Below, in pieces: positions 1 to 9,524 of a stretch of 64,000 nt of DNA. The stretch covers positions 560,472 through 624,471 of the forward strand of contig NZ_BLJO01000001.1 in NCBI RefSeq assembly GCF_009932555.1, written 5' to 3'. The position numbers and the translations under genes are program-made. Source of the DNA: Steroidobacter agaridevorans (GTDB lineage Bacteria > Pseudomonadota > Gammaproteobacteria > Steroidobacterales > Steroidobacteraceae). A model generated the notes under the pieces. The model did not search any database, was not told where the DNA came from, and worked only from the letters and a program-made list of their open reading frames with translations. How positions within the stretch are numbered: position 1 is the stretch's first letter; the number at the start of each line of letters is the position of its first letter.

Positions 1-20
1 CGAGAAGACGCGTCGTGGCA

Positions 21-326
21 TCACGCGAGCCTCCCGCGCTCCAACACCGGTTCGGACCACCACACGACGTCCGGCGAACGCACCCGTTCGCGAACAGTCT
101 CGAGCAAAGGCTGCAAGGCCGCGGCCTCGATCACAATCCAAGCAATGCGACGCTCGACGCTACCGCGGACTTGCTCTGCCGTAGAGGCGTGTCGAAAGTC
201 GCTACCGTGTCCTTCCGCATGCGACAAGGTGAAACCCGGCGCTTGCGGCGCGGTGATCAGTGTCTCGACCAGTGCCTCCTCGAGGGAGGGCGGAAACACC
301 AAAGTCAGTCGAACGAATGCAGTCAT
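21..326 (-). CDS. DUF3240 family protein, last gene of the RND efflux operon
   Basis: This 101-residue protein has no signal peptide or membrane segment. It resembles the small DUF3240 (PII-like fold) proteins often encoded next to heavy-metal RND pumps; the family's exact role is unsettled. Its ATG overlaps the stop codon of the pump gene (ATGA at 323-326), so the two are probably translationally coupled. It is the most distal gene visible in an operon that starts at 6663. Only 20 bases follow before the window edge, so an outer-membrane factor further left cannot be excluded. The family call rests on size, context and sequence resemblance, with no diagnostic catalytic motif. Confidence 0.75.
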   Translation of the reverse strand: MTAFVRLTLVFPPSLEEALVETLITAPQAPGFTLSHAEGHGSDFRHASTAEQVRGSVERRIAWIVIEAAALQPLLETVRERVRSPDVVWWSEPVLERGRLA

Positions 327-3300
327 GAAACCGATTCCAAAGCAGAGGGATGCGGCATGCCGAAGCGCCGATACAACACGGGCAGCAGCAACAGCGTCAG
401 TGCGGTGGAGCTCACGAGCCCGCCGATGACGACGATCGCCAGCGGACGTTGAATTTCCGAGCCAGGCCCGGTAGCGAGCAGCAAGGGCACCAGACCCAGC
501 GCGGCGATGGTCGCCGTCATGAGCACCGGCCGTAATCGGCGTTGCGCACCCTCACGCACGACCGAGTCGATATTCGTACCGATGCCGTGCAGGTGATTGA
601 AATGAGACACCAGCACCAAGCCATTGAGCACCGCGATGCCGAGCAAGGCGATGAAGCCCACTGAGGCCGGCACCGAGAGATACTCGCCCGACAACCACAA
701 CGCGACGATGCCGCCGACCAGCGCAAAAGGAACATTTCCGAGGATCAGTACGGCCTGGCGAGCGGAGCCGAACGTTGTGAACAGCACGAGAAAGATCAGG
801 CCGATTGCTACGGGCACGACCAGGCCCAGCCTCGCAGCGGCGCGCTGCTGATTCTCGAACTGACCACCCCATTCCAATCGATACGACGCCGGCATGGGCA
901 CATCCCGCGCGATCGCGGCACGCGCCTCTTCCACGAAGCCGACGAGATCGCGGCCACCGACGTTCGCTTGGACGACCGCGAAACGCGAGCCGTTTTCCCG
1001 ATTGACTCTCACTGGACCCGACGCAGCTTCGATACTCGCCAGTGACGCGAGCGGTATCTCACCGTCGTCACCGCGAGCCAGCCGCAGGTCGTTGAAGCGA
1101 TGCACCGATTCGCGCACGCCCTCACGGCCTCGCACGAGAATTGGAATGCGTCGATCTGGTGTGATCACGGTGCCCGCTGGAACACCCTCGATCTGTGCGC
1201 GCAACTCATCCTGCACATCCGCGACGGCGAGGCCCGCGCGCCCCGCGGCTTGCGGATTGATGGCCACGCGCAGATAGGCAACGCCATCCGTCGTCTGCGT
1301 GAGAATGTCCTGCGCACCGTCCACCTTCGCGAGAGCGTCGGAGATTCGTTGCGCCAGTTCGCCCAGCTGATCCAGCTCCGGACCGAATATCTTGATCGCG
1401 AGATCGCCGCGACTGCCGGTGAGCATCTCGGAGATGCGCATCTCGATGGGCTGAGTGAAACCGAAGTCGACACCCGGAAACCGACTCATCACGGCGCGTA
1501 ACTGCTCGGCCAGCCATTCCTTATCCGGGACGCGCCATTCGTCCTTGGGCGCCAGCACCATGAACACGTCCGTTTCGTTCAGCCCCATGGGATCGAGACC
1601 CAGCTCATCGGAGCCGGTGCGCGCGACGAGTCGCCGGACTTCCGGCACTTGCTGCAGAATGGCGCGCTCCAGGCTCACGTCCAGTTCGAGCGAACGCTGC
1701 AGGTTGATGGTGGGCGCCTTCTGCGTCTGGATCAGCAGATCGCCTTCGTCCATGGTTGGCATGAACGTCTTGCCAGTCGCCAGGTACGCGACGATTCCCA
1801 GCAGCAACGTCGCGCCCGCCGCCACAAACACGCGTTTCGGGTTGTTCAGCGCCCCGTCCAACAACGGCACATACAGCCGCGACAGATGACGCATGACGAA
1901 AGGCTCGGTATGTGCATGCTCCTTGAGCAACAAGGATGACAGCACGGGAACGAGAGTCAGTGACAACAGCAACGAAGCTGCCAGCGCGAAGACAATCGTG
2001 AGCGCAACCGGCGCGAACAGCTTGCCCTCCAAGCCCTCCAGCGTGAGCAGCGGCAGGAACGTAAGACAGATGATGAAAATGCCCGAGGCCACCGGCGTCG
2101 CGACCTCGCGGGCGGCAGCGAACACTCGATGCAATCTCGGCAGGTGCGAGCCGGACGCATTCGGATCCAGCCGGCTCACGGTGTTCTCTACGACGACGAC
2201 CGCGGCATCCACCAGCATGCCCACAGCGATCGCCAGGCCACCGAGGCTCATCAGGTTCGCGCTTTGTCCTGTGATATGCATCAGCAGGAACGTGCTCAAG
2301 GCCGCAAAAGGCAACATCAGTGCGACTACCAGCGCCGCACGCATCTCACCAAGGAACAACAGCAGCAGCACCACGACCAGCACGGTCGCTTCGAGCAACG
2401 CACTCTGCACTGTTCCCACCGCTCGTTGAATCAACGAGCTGCGGTCATAGAACGTCGAGATCGTCACGCCCGCCGGCAATGTGGGCTCGAGCTCGTCGAG
2501 CTTGGCTCGAATTCGGTTGACGAGCTGAGATGCATCGGCGCCGCGCAGAGCAACCACGATTCCTTGTACCGCCTCCCCTTCTCCGTTTTGAGTCACCGCG
2601 CCGTAACGGGTGAGCGAGTCGACACGGACTTCGGCAACGTCACCGATCCGAACCGGGTCGGCTCCAGATCGGATGACGATCGCCTCGAGGTCCTCCATCG
2701 ACCGGATGGCGCCCTCGGCGCGCACGATCAATGTTTCTTCACCCGCACCGATACGCCCAGCGCCGTCGTTCCTGTTGTTGCGCGAGACCGCGTTCACTAC
2801 GTCGCTGAACAGCACATTATTGGCGTTCAGGCGCGCGCGATCGGGCACTACGACGAAGCTACCCACGTGACCGCCGAGGACGTTCACATCGGCGACGCCC
2901 GGCAACGTTCGCAATGCGGGTCGCAGTGTCCAATCGAGCAAGGTACGTCGCTCGGTCAGCGACAACCCTTCGCCTTCGACGGTGAACATGAAAACATCGG
3001 AGAGCGGGGTCGATATCGGCGCAAGACCGCCGCTCACATCGTCGGGCAGACTGTCCGAAGCGTTGGCGAACCGTTCGGCGACCTGCTGGCGCGCCCAGTA
3101 AATGTCGGTGCCTTCGGCGAAATCGATGGTGATGTCGGCAATGGCGTATTTGGCCATCGAGCGCAACATCACGCCTTGCGGCACGCCGAGCAGCTCCATC
3201 TCCAACGGCGCCACGACGCGCGTTTCGATCTCTTCCGGCGTCATGCCCGGCGCCTTCAGGATCAACTTCACCTGCGTCGGAGAAATGTCCGGATAGGCAT

Positions 3301-3409
3301 CGATGGGCAAGCGCAAGAACGCCATGATGCCGGCAGCCGCGATGCCTGCCGCCGCGAGCAACACCAGCACGCGCTGTCGCAGCGAGAACTCGATCATCTG
3401 TGCGAGCAT
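323..3409 (-). CDS. Heavy-metal efflux RND transporter (CzcA/CusA family inner-membrane pump)
   Basis: The 1028-residue protein has the RND layout: an N-terminal transmembrane segment at about residues 11-30, a large periplasmic porter domain, a central block of membrane helices at about 335-530, a second porter domain, and a C-terminal helix block. It would use proton motive force to extrude metal cations through a tripartite complex with the adaptor encoded just upstream. The helix-4 proton-relay region reads LVDAAVVVVENTV, so the DFG of Zn/Co/Cd-type CzcA proteins is missing and the VDAA form is nearer to CusA-like pumps. The second porter domain keeps the CzcA-like QPIEMR stretch, followed by SEMLTG. 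Metal specificity therefore cannot be assigned. The start at 3409 lies 7 bases after the adaptor stop. Confidence 0.93.
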   Translation of the reverse strand: MLAQMIEFSLRQRVLVLLAAAGIAAAGIMAFLRLPIDAYPDISPTQVKLILKAPGMTPEEIETRVVAPLEMELLGVPQGVMLRSMAKYAIADITIDFAEGTDIYWARQQVAERFANASDSLPDDVSGGLAPISTPLSDVFMFTVEGEGLSLTERRTLLDWTLRPALRTLPGVADVNVLGGHVGSFVVVPDRARLNANNVLFSDVVNAVSRNNRNDGAGRIGAGEETLIVRAEGAIRSMEDLEAIVIRSGADPVRIGDVAEVRVDSLTRYGAVTQNGEGEAVQGIVVALRGADASQLVNRIRAKLDELEPTLPAGVTISTFYDRSSLIQRAVGTVQSALLEATVLVVVLLLLFLGEMRAALVVALMLPFAALSTFLLMHITGQSANLMSLGGLAIAVGMLVDAAVVVVENTVSRLDPNASGSHLPRLHRVFAAAREVATPVASGIFIICLTFLPLLTLEGLEGKLFAPVALTIVFALAASLLLSLTLVPVLSSLLLKEHAHTEPFVMRHLSRLYVPLLDGALNNPKRVFVAAGATLLLGIVAYLATGKTFMPTMDEGDLLIQTQKAPTINLQRSLELDVSLERAILQQVPEVRRLVARTGSDELGLDPMGLNETDVFMVLAPKDEWRVPDKEWLAEQLRAVMSRFPGVDFGFTQPIEMRISEMLTGSRGDLAIKIFGPELDQLGELAQRISDALAKVDGAQDILTQTTDGVAYLRVAINPQAAGRAGLAVADVQDELRAQIEGVPAGTVITPDRRIPILVRGREGVRESVHRFNDLRLARGDDGEIPLASLASIEAASGPVRVNRENGSRFAVVQANVGGRDLVGFVEEARAAIARDVPMPASYRLEWGGQFENQQRAAARLGLVVPVAIGLIFLVLFTTFGSARQAVLILGNVPFALVGGIVALWLSGEYLSVPASVGFIALLGIAVLNGLVLVSHFNHLHGIGTNIDSVVREGAQRRLRPVLMTATIAALGLVPLLLATGPGSEIQRPLAIVVIGGLVSSTALTLLLLPVLYRRFGMPHPSALESVS

Positions 3410-3416
3410 GAGGCGC

Positions 3417-4538
3417 TTACTCCGACGCGAGCAACGGCTTCAGTGCGCTCGCACCTCGGACCACGACTTGCTCGCCAGTGCGGATGTCACCTCGCACGAT
3501 GACGTGTTCCTGGTCACCTCCCAATCGCTCGACGCGCACGGCGCGGTACATTTCTTCGGCGAGTACGAAGAGCACGTGTCCGTCGCCTTCGGTGATCAGC
3601 GATGCGGCTGGCACACTGATCGAATCGGCGGGCGCCGGCGCCAATAACGTCAGCTCCACGTATTGGCCCGGAACGAGACCGCGATCGTCATCCGCACGCG
3701 CTCGCACCCGCAATCGCTGACTGGCCCGATCGGTGTCGGCACCCACGGCGACGACGCTGCCAGCGGATCCATCCGGCAAACGCACCTTCATTCCGGGCGC
3801 GACCTGCGATCTGGAGCTCACGGACACAGTGAAGATGAGATCGAGACTGCCGGGCGCCGCCACGGCGTAGGTTTCCTGGAGCGCGACCAGCGCTTGGCCG
3901 GGAACGACCATACGACGCAGCACCTGGCCGGAGATCGGGGCCAACAACTCATATTCGCCCGGCACCCCGTCAGCCACGATCCGCAAGCCGGACAGCGCCC
4001 CTTCTGCCTGCTCGCGAGCGGCCTGCGCTGCTGCCGCCCGGGCGCGACTTTCTTCGTTGCGAGAGGCGGCAATGATGCCTTCCTTGAGCAGCAACTCATT
4101 GCGCTCGGCTTGCTGTAGCGCTGCGATGGCTTCGCTACGAGTGCGAACTAGGTCGGCCTGCGCACTCAGCAACTCGCGACTTTGGATGCGCACCAGCGCG
4201 TCGCCCTTTTCGACGGCGTCACCTTCATCGCGCAGAATTCGGGTCACGACCCCGGCGTAAGGCGCCGCTATGCGCGCACTCGAATGCAATGGCGCGGCGA
4301 CTTCGGCTGGCAGGCCACTGATAGGCAGCGCCTGGGCGGTGAGCGCCGGCTCAGTCGCCAAACCCAGCGCGCCCGCCTGCACCGAGTCCAGCTTCAAACG
4401 CCCCTTTGCATCGATGACGCTTTCCGGCGCTGCCGTGGCTTGCGGCGCGTGTTCACGATCGAACAGGAACCAGCCGACGAGGGCGAGAACCGCGACGACA
4501 ATGATCGAGCGCGCGGGCCGAGATGATGGAAGGAGCAT
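3417..4538 (-). CDS. RND efflux periplasmic adaptor subunit (HlyD/CzcB-like)
   Basis: This 373-residue membrane-fusion protein would bridge the RND pump and an outer-membrane channel. It has one N-terminal membrane anchor (about residues 10-28, SIIVVAVLALVGWFLF). A split lipoyl/barrel-sandwich domain follows (AAPYAGVVTRILRDEGDAV), interrupted by an alpha-helical hairpin rich in Ala, Glu, Gln and Arg at about 120-190. Beta-barrel and membrane-proximal domains complete it. It lacks the His-rich N-terminal extension of some CzcB proteins. ATG at 4538 was preferred to an in-frame TTG at 4544; neither has a strong ribosome-binding site. The next gene begins 7 bases downstream. Confidence 0.9.
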   Translation of the reverse strand: MLLPSSRPARSIIVVAVLALVGWFLFDREHAPQATAAPESVIDAKGRLKLDSVQAGALGLATEPALTAQALPISGLPAEVAAPLHSSARIAAPYAGVVTRILRDEGDAVEKGDALVRIQSRELLSAQADLVRTRSEAIAALQQAERNELLLKEGIIAASRNEESRARAAAAQAAREQAEGALSGLRIVADGVPGEYELLAPISGQVLRRMVVPGQALVALQETYAVAAPGSLDLIFTVSVSSRSQVAPGMKVRLPDGSAGSVVAVGADTDRASQRLRVRARADDDRGLVPGQYVELTLLAPAPADSISVPAASLITEGDGHVLFVLAEEMYRAVRVERLGGDQEHVIVRGDIRTGEQVVVRGASALKPLLASE

Positions 4539-4622
4539 CGGCAAACAACCCAGAGATCGCAGATCCCCGCAGCTTGCCCGATGAAGCTTTGCTCAAGCTT
4601 TGGTCGCCGTGAGTCGGCGCGA

Positions 4623-6011
4623 TCACAAAGCTGGAAGTGGACCGAGCTTTACATGCAAGCGTGAGTCGCGCAGCTCGAAATCCAACCGCACGTCGAGTGA
4701 GCGCGCGAGCGCCAATGCGAGCGCGAGCCCAAGGCCCGCGTGTTTTTCCGTGCCGCCCTCGTTCGGCTTACGCCAAAAACGCGTGCCGAGGTGCCTCAGG
4801 TCCGCCTGCGTCAGTTGTGGCGCTTCGTTGTCGATGCAAATTAAATGCGCGGACCCTGCACCAGACTGGACGGGATCGATAGAACAATGCACGGCACTGC
4901 CGGCTGGCGCATAGTCGACCGCGTTCTGCAGTAAGTTGGTGAGAATGCGCTCGAGGATACCGATGTCACTGTGCACCCATGCCTCCGCTGGCGCATGCAG
5001 CGCCAGCACGATCTGGTTGGCTTCGGCCGCACGGCGCAGCGCTTCGACCTGGATCGTCGCCAGCTGAACTACATCCAACGGATCCAGCGCCGGTGCTTCC
5101 TGACCAGATTCGAATCTCGCCAGCGCCAGTAGCGTGTCCACGCTCCGCTGCATGCGTTCGGTTGCGGCAATCGCAGTGACCAGACCGCTGCGCAAGGCGG
5201 CGCTGTCGCCATCGCCCAAGGCGACCTCCGCGGTCATGCGCGTCTCCGCCAAAGGGGTGCGTAGCTCATGAGCAATGTCACGCGAGAAGCGGCGCTCCCG
5301 CTCGATCGCACCGTAAAGTTTGGCAATGCCGCTGTCGAACGCGTCTGCGAATGGCGCAAGCTCGGCGGGCAGATGTTCCCCCACCCGCTCAGGCGGCTTC
5401 TCGGCATCCATTCTGGCGATACGCGCGCCTTGCTCGAGCAGTGGAGCAAACGCCCCCCTCACCACCCATTGCACGAGCAACAACACCACGATGATCGTGA
5501 ACGCAACGCCTCCGAGCAGCACGGAATGAATGCCACCTTCGGCGTTGTCCCATGCTTCGCGTTCGGTAGCTACGATCAGTAGCCGACCCGTTTCGTGCCC
5601 ATCCAATGCCACTGCGAGCGCGCGAGCGCTGTGCCCGTCCGGTGTGAGTACGTCGTAGTAAAAGGGCAGATTTGGATCGCGGCCCGGCGCGGCAATGGCC
5701 ACCCCAGCACTGTTGGCCGATGTGAGCACCATGCGCGCATCGGCATCGTAAACAGTGAAGAACTCGGTGTGCCCCGGGATGGCGTAATGAGGCAGCAGCT
5801 GCTCGAGCGTGGCGGGATCGTTGTACTTCAGCGCATAAGTCACACTGCGAGCCTGATCCGCCAGCACCGTATCCAGATGGTCGTACACGCCGGCATCGAT
5901 ACGGTAGTCCATCAACAGGACCAGCACCGCCAGCACCGCTCCAAGGGCAAGCGTCAGTCTGACGGTCAAACGGCGCCGGATGGACCAGAGATTCGCTTCA
6001 GGCGATGACAT
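4623..6011 (-). CDS. Two-component sensor histidine kinase of the metal-efflux operon
   Basis: This 462-residue inner-membrane kinase has two membrane helices (about residues 15-37 and 165-187) around a periplasmic sensor of roughly 125 residues, then HAMP-like, HisKA and HATPase domains. The phosphoacceptor region reads SRDIAHELRTPLAE and the N-box LTNLLQNAVDYAP. The ATP-lid glycine box GLGLALA is present, but the G1 position reads CIDNEAP where DNGxG is usual. The start at 6011 is inside the end of the response-regulator gene (14-base overlap), implying coupled translation. It probably senses periplasmic metal and phosphorylates the regulator to induce the pump. Confidence 0.9.
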   Translation of the reverse strand: MSSPEANLWSIRRRLTVRLTLALGAVLAVLVLLMDYRIDAGVYDHLDTVLADQARSVTYALKYNDPATLEQLLPHYAIPGHTEFFTVYDADARMVLTSANSAGVAIAAPGRDPNLPFYYDVLTPDGHSARALAVALDGHETGRLLIVATEREAWDNAEGGIHSVLLGGVAFTIIVVLLLVQWVVRGAFAPLLEQGARIARMDAEKPPERVGEHLPAELAPFADAFDSGIAKLYGAIERERRFSRDIAHELRTPLAETRMTAEVALGDGDSAALRSGLVTAIAATERMQRSVDTLLALARFESGQEAPALDPLDVVQLATIQVEALRRAAEANQIVLALHAPAEAWVHSDIGILERILTNLLQNAVDYAPAGSAVHCSIDPVQSGAGSAHLICIDNEAPQLTQADLRHLGTRFWRKPNEGGTEKHAGLGLALALALARSLDVRLDFELRDSRLHVKLGPLPAL

Positions 6012-6663
6012 ATCCGAACCCGCGCCGGGTCTGCACCGGATCGCCCGCACCTGCCTTGGCAAGCTTCGAACGGAGCGTGCTCATGATGACTTCCACCGCT
6101 TTGTCGGACGAGTTGCTCGCGCTCGCATACAACTTCTCGAAGATCTGCGTGCGTGACAGGACTCGCCCACGAGAGCGCAACAATAATTCCAACAGGGCGA
6201 ACTCTTTGGGAGTAAGTTGCAAAGCCTCCCCTTGCCAGCGCGCCACACGCGAAACTATTTCAAGATGCAGCTCGCCGTGCGCCAGCACTGGCCGCGGATC
6301 GTCGGTCGGCCGGCGACTCAACGCACGCAGCCTCGCCAGCAACTCGTCCAGCGCAAACGGTTTGACGAGGTAGTCGTTGGCGCCTGAATCGAGCGCGGCC
6401 ACCCGGTCGGCCACCTGATCCGGCGCAGACAACACCAGCACCCAGGTCGGACAGCTGCGCTGTCGAAGTGCCCGCAAGACCGCGAACCCATCCAGTTGCG
6501 GCAGCATCAGATCCAGCACGACCAGGTCGAATTCGTAGGCGTCGATGAAGCGCAGTGCCGCCCTGCCATCGCCGGCATGATCGCAGTTATAACCTTCGCC
6601 CTTCAGGCTTTTGAGCAAGGCGGCGCTAAGGGGAGCAGAATCTTCAACGACGAGCAGACGCAT
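5998..6663 (-). CDS. OmpR/PhoB-family response regulator of the metal-efflux operon
   Basis: The 221-residue regulator has a receiver domain (residues 1-115, phosphoacceptor Asp in VVLDLMLPQ, conserved Lys in YLVKPFALDEL) and a C-terminal winged-helix DNA-binding domain (about 125-220, LTPKEFALLELLLRSRGRV). It resembles CzcR/CopR/QseB-type regulators that activate metal-resistance operons. It is the first gene of the five-gene minus-strand set running to position 21, so it is probably autoregulated with the pump. The 102 bases upstream hold no other gene. Confidence 0.93.
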   Translation of the reverse strand: MRLLVVEDSAPLSAALLKSLKGEGYNCDHAGDGRAALRFIDAYEFDLVVLDLMLPQLDGFAVLRALRQRSCPTWVLVLSAPDQVADRVAALDSGANDYLVKPFALDELLARLRALSRRPTDDPRPVLAHGELHLEIVSRVARWQGEALQLTPKEFALLELLLRSRGRVLSRTQIFEKLYASASNSSDKAVEVIMSTLRSKLAKAGAGDPVQTRRGFGYVIA

Positions 6664-6765
6664 GAGCGGACAACGAGGTTCGGCCGACGAGCGGATTCTA
6701 CGTCGGCGGCCGGCATCGAGCGACTGCGGGCGGCAGGGATCGGCGTGGCCCCGCCCGGTAATGCG

Positions 6766-8301
6766 TCAATCTCTCAGGTGCGTGGCGCTCGCCGGCGCCT
6801 TGGGATACTCCCGGCGGAGCTCCCGCTTCAGGATCTTCCCGGAGATCGTTCTCGGCAGTGGCTTGCCGTGTTCGATGACGTACTTGGGTCGCTTGTAGTC
6901 CGCAAGCTCTCGCACACAGCATTCTTTCAGCTTGCTCACATCCAGCGGCCTGCTGCCGTGAGTGACGATCATTGGGACTTCGCCCCAGCGCTCGTCGCCG
7001 ACACCGATGATGGCGAACTCTTCGAGCCCGGGCACCCCGGCGAGCACTCGCTCCAGTTCCGCCGGATAGACGTTCAGGCCGCCGGACTTCAACATGTCCT
7101 TGCTGCGATCCACGACCTTGAGAAAACCCTCATCATCGAAGCAGCCCATATCGCCGGTGCGCAGCCAGCCGGCTTCCATCACGGTCGCAGTCGCCTCAGG
7201 CTTGTTGAGATAGCCCTTCATCACCGTGGGGCCTCGGACCGAGATCTCACCGGCCTGGCCCGTCGCGAGCACGGCGCCGTGCTCATCGACGATCCGCAGA
7301 TCGACATTCATCACCGGCCGGCCCGCGGTGCCGAGCTTGCGTTCGGCATCGTCCGCGAACAGCAGGGTTACGTGGCCGGCGGTCTCCGTGAGCCCGTATG
7401 CCTGCGTGATAGGTACGCCGAGATTTTGCCAGGAACGCAGTAGATGCAATGAGGCGCCGCCCGTCACCGCGTGACGCAGGTTGGAGAAATTCTCGGAGCC
7501 GAAGCGCGGACTATTTGCGATCCGTTCGAACAAGACCGGTACGCTCGACCAGGCGGTGATCTTCTCGCCCACCAGCAGATCGATCAGCTGATCCACATCG
7601 CTGCGCGGCTCGACGATCGTCGCCGTGGCGCCCGTGACGATGGCTTCGCGCAGGTACTGACAGCTTGCCCAGGTGTATGCCAGCGGCAATGACACCAGCA
7701 AGCGATCGGCGAACGTCATGCCGGACGGGATGTTGCTTGCCAGCGCCGACTCACGAATGTTGCCGTGAGTCAGCATGGCCCCCTTGGGAAAGCCAGTCGT
7801 TCCCGACGTGTAACAAACGAGAGCGACATCCTCCGAGCCGATTTGCAGCTCGGGTGCGATTGCCCCCGAGATTCTGAGATCGTCCAGCAATCCGCAGCCG
7901 TCGACTCGGTCGACCGAGTACACCTTCAACTTCGGATTCTCGCGCTCCGCCTCCGACAACAGTTCCACCAGCGCGCGCTCCGTAACCACAACGTCGATGC
8001 CCGCATCGACAATCGGGTACATCATCTCTCGCGACGTGAATCGGACATTGAGCAACGTGACCGCGCCGCCGGCTTTGATGACGCCGAGCATCGTCTCGAT
8101 GAACTCGACGCGATTGTGCATGAGAATGCCGATGCGATCGCCCTTACTGACGCCGAGCCGGTGCAGCCCTGCCGCGATCTCATCGCTGCGACGATGCAAC
8201 TCCCCCCAGCTGACATCGCGGCCGGCGCATCGAATCGCGTGTCGCTGCGGCCAGCGCGTGGCCCAGAAACGCAGCATCTGATGAAGATTGATGGTCGACA
8301 T
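6766..8301 (-). CDS. Class I adenylate-forming acyl-CoA ligase
   Basis: This 511-residue enzyme would activate a carboxylic acid through an acyl-AMP to its CoA thioester. The P-loop YTSGTTGFPKGAMLTHGN, the AYGLTE motif, the hinge region GDMGCFDDEGFLKVVDRSKD and the C-terminal lysine in RTISGKILKREL are all intact. The start at 8301 (MSTINLHQ) was chosen because it matches family length and begins 10 bases after the CoA-transferase stop; the frame stays open further upstream. It is the last gene of the minus-strand operon from 14421 (TonB receptor, MFS, Rieske oxygenase, CaiB, ligase). Its acid substrate is probably the product or import of that operon but cannot be named. Confidence 0.93.
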   Translation of the reverse strand: MSTINLHQMLRFWATRWPQRHAIRCAGRDVSWGELHRRSDEIAAGLHRLGVSKGDRIGILMHNRVEFIETMLGVIKAGGAVTLLNVRFTSREMMYPIVDAGIDVVVTERALVELLSEAERENPKLKVYSVDRVDGCGLLDDLRISGAIAPELQIGSEDVALVCYTSGTTGFPKGAMLTHGNIRESALASNIPSGMTFADRLLVSLPLAYTWASCQYLREAIVTGATATIVEPRSDVDQLIDLLVGEKITAWSSVPVLFERIANSPRFGSENFSNLRHAVTGGASLHLLRSWQNLGVPITQAYGLTETAGHVTLLFADDAERKLGTAGRPVMNVDLRIVDEHGAVLATGQAGEISVRGPTVMKGYLNKPEATATVMEAGWLRTGDMGCFDDEGFLKVVDRSKDMLKSGGLNVYPAELERVLAGVPGLEEFAIIGVGDERWGEVPMIVTHGSRPLDVSKLKECCVRELADYKRPKYVIEHGKPLPRTISGKILKRELRREYPKAPASATHLRD

Positions 8302-8311
8302 GAAATGTTTC

Positions 8312-9520
8312 TCAGCGACGTTCTCGAGAATAGATCGCGCCCTGACTGAGCAGACCGCGCATCTCTTCTGCATCCAGAGCGAGGGTCGCGGCGAGCACCT
8401 GCTGCGTGTGTTGCCACTGCTCGGGCGCAAGCTCCGGCGCGAATCGCTGCCCCGACGTCTTCACCGGCGTGGTGGCAAGGCGTAATACATTGCCGTCGGA
8501 GCCGCGAACTTCATAAACGTTGTCGCGCGCCAGAAAATGAGGGTCAGTCGCGAGACTCTCGACCGTGTTGACTGGACCGCCCGCGATGCCCTTGGACAGA
8601 AACAGCGCCATCCACTCGCCAGCGGCACGGGTACGGAAGATGGTTGTGAGCTCGCGGAAGATGAGCTCGTCAGTGGCGGCGAGCAGATCGACGCGCTCCA
8701 CAGCCTGGCAAAACCGTTCCCAGAATTTCGGCCGCGTTGCCTGGAAAAAGATCTGACGGCCGTCGCTCGTCTCGTAAGCGTGCAAGCGCGGCCAACCAAT
8801 CATCCTGCCATCTTCGTGCGCGAAGCCCGGTCGCTCATGCGACTGCCCCGCATTGAGCGCCCGGTCGACCCCGTCCGGTAGCCAGTGGGCAGCCGATTCC
8901 GCACCAGTCACTTCGATCATTGCGCCCTCTCCTGTCGCTCGCGCGCGAATGATTGCGGCCAACGTGCCCAATGCCGCATTCAACCCCATTGCGTTCATTC
9001 CAATCGGCGCCCAATCCGCATTGGCTCTTTCGGCACTCGTCAGCGCATACAGATTGGTCGAAGACAGCGCCGCGAATGCATCGAATGCGGGCGCATGCGA
9101 GCCGAGCGTGCGATAAGGGCCGGTACTGCCAAGGCCCGACAATGAACAGAAAACAAGCTTTCGGTTATCAGCTCGCAGCGTGTCGAAGCCCAGGCCGAGC
9201 CGCTCCAGGAATCCGGCGCGCATCCCTTCGATCACGACATCGCACGTCGCCGCGAGCCGCCGGAAAACGTGCCGGCCCTGCTCGCTCGCGAGATTCACAC
9301 CCACACTTTTCTTGCCGCGATTCCAGCGCAGGTGGAGCAAGCCGACGCCGTCCGGCGCACCGATCGCGGGCGAGCCGGTATGGCGCACCGGATCGCCATC
9401 GGCGCCTTCGATCTTGATGACTTCGGCGCCCATGTCGGCGAGATAGCCGCCCAGGCTGGACGGCCCGAGCTGCGCTACTTCCAGGACCCTCAGTCCCCGC
9501 AGAAAATCGTAGCCAGCCAT
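8312..9520 (-). CDS. CaiB/BaiF-type family III CoA transferase
   Basis: The 402-residue protein belongs to the family III CoA transferases, interlocked dimers that move CoA between carboxylic acids through an aspartyl-CoA intermediate. The N-terminal signature (ADMGAEVIKIEGADGDPVR) and overall length are typical. Residues near 60-70 (RWNRGKKSVGVNLAS) match the conserved CoA-binding stretch. It sits between a Rieske oxygenase (4-base gap) and an acyl-CoA ligase, so two alternative routes of CoA activation are encoded side by side. A bile-acid, carnitine or alpha-methylacyl-CoA racemase-like role is possible, because racemases share this fold; the sequence alone does not decide. Confidence 0.9.
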   Translation of the reverse strand: MAGYDFLRGLRVLEVAQLGPSSLGGYLADMGAEVIKIEGADGDPVRHTGSPAIGAPDGVGLLHLRWNRGKKSVGVNLASEQGRHVFRRLAATCDVVIEGMRAGFLERLGLGFDTLRADNRKLVFCSLSGLGSTGPYRTLGSHAPAFDAFAALSSTNLYALTSAERANADWAPIGMNAMGLNAALGTLAAIIRARATGEGAMIEVTGAESAAHWLPDGVDRALNAGQSHERPGFAHEDGRMIGWPRLHAYETSDGRQIFFQATRPKFWERFCQAVERVDLLAATDELIFRELTTIFRTRAAGEWMALFLSKGIAGGPVNTVESLATDPHFLARDNVYEVRGSDGNVLRLATTPVKTSGQRFAPELAPEQWQHTQQVLAATLALDAEEMRGLLSQGAIYSRERR

Positions 9521-9524
9521 AGGC

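Noticed and set aside
2129-3502. Long plus-strand open frame (457 codons) opposite the RND pump
   Set aside because: It is a codon-bias shadow of the pump and adaptor genes: His/Arg/Gln-rich, no domain, no ribosome-binding site. The same applies to other long antisense frames, for example 27241-28959, 52874-54751 and 54175-55788.
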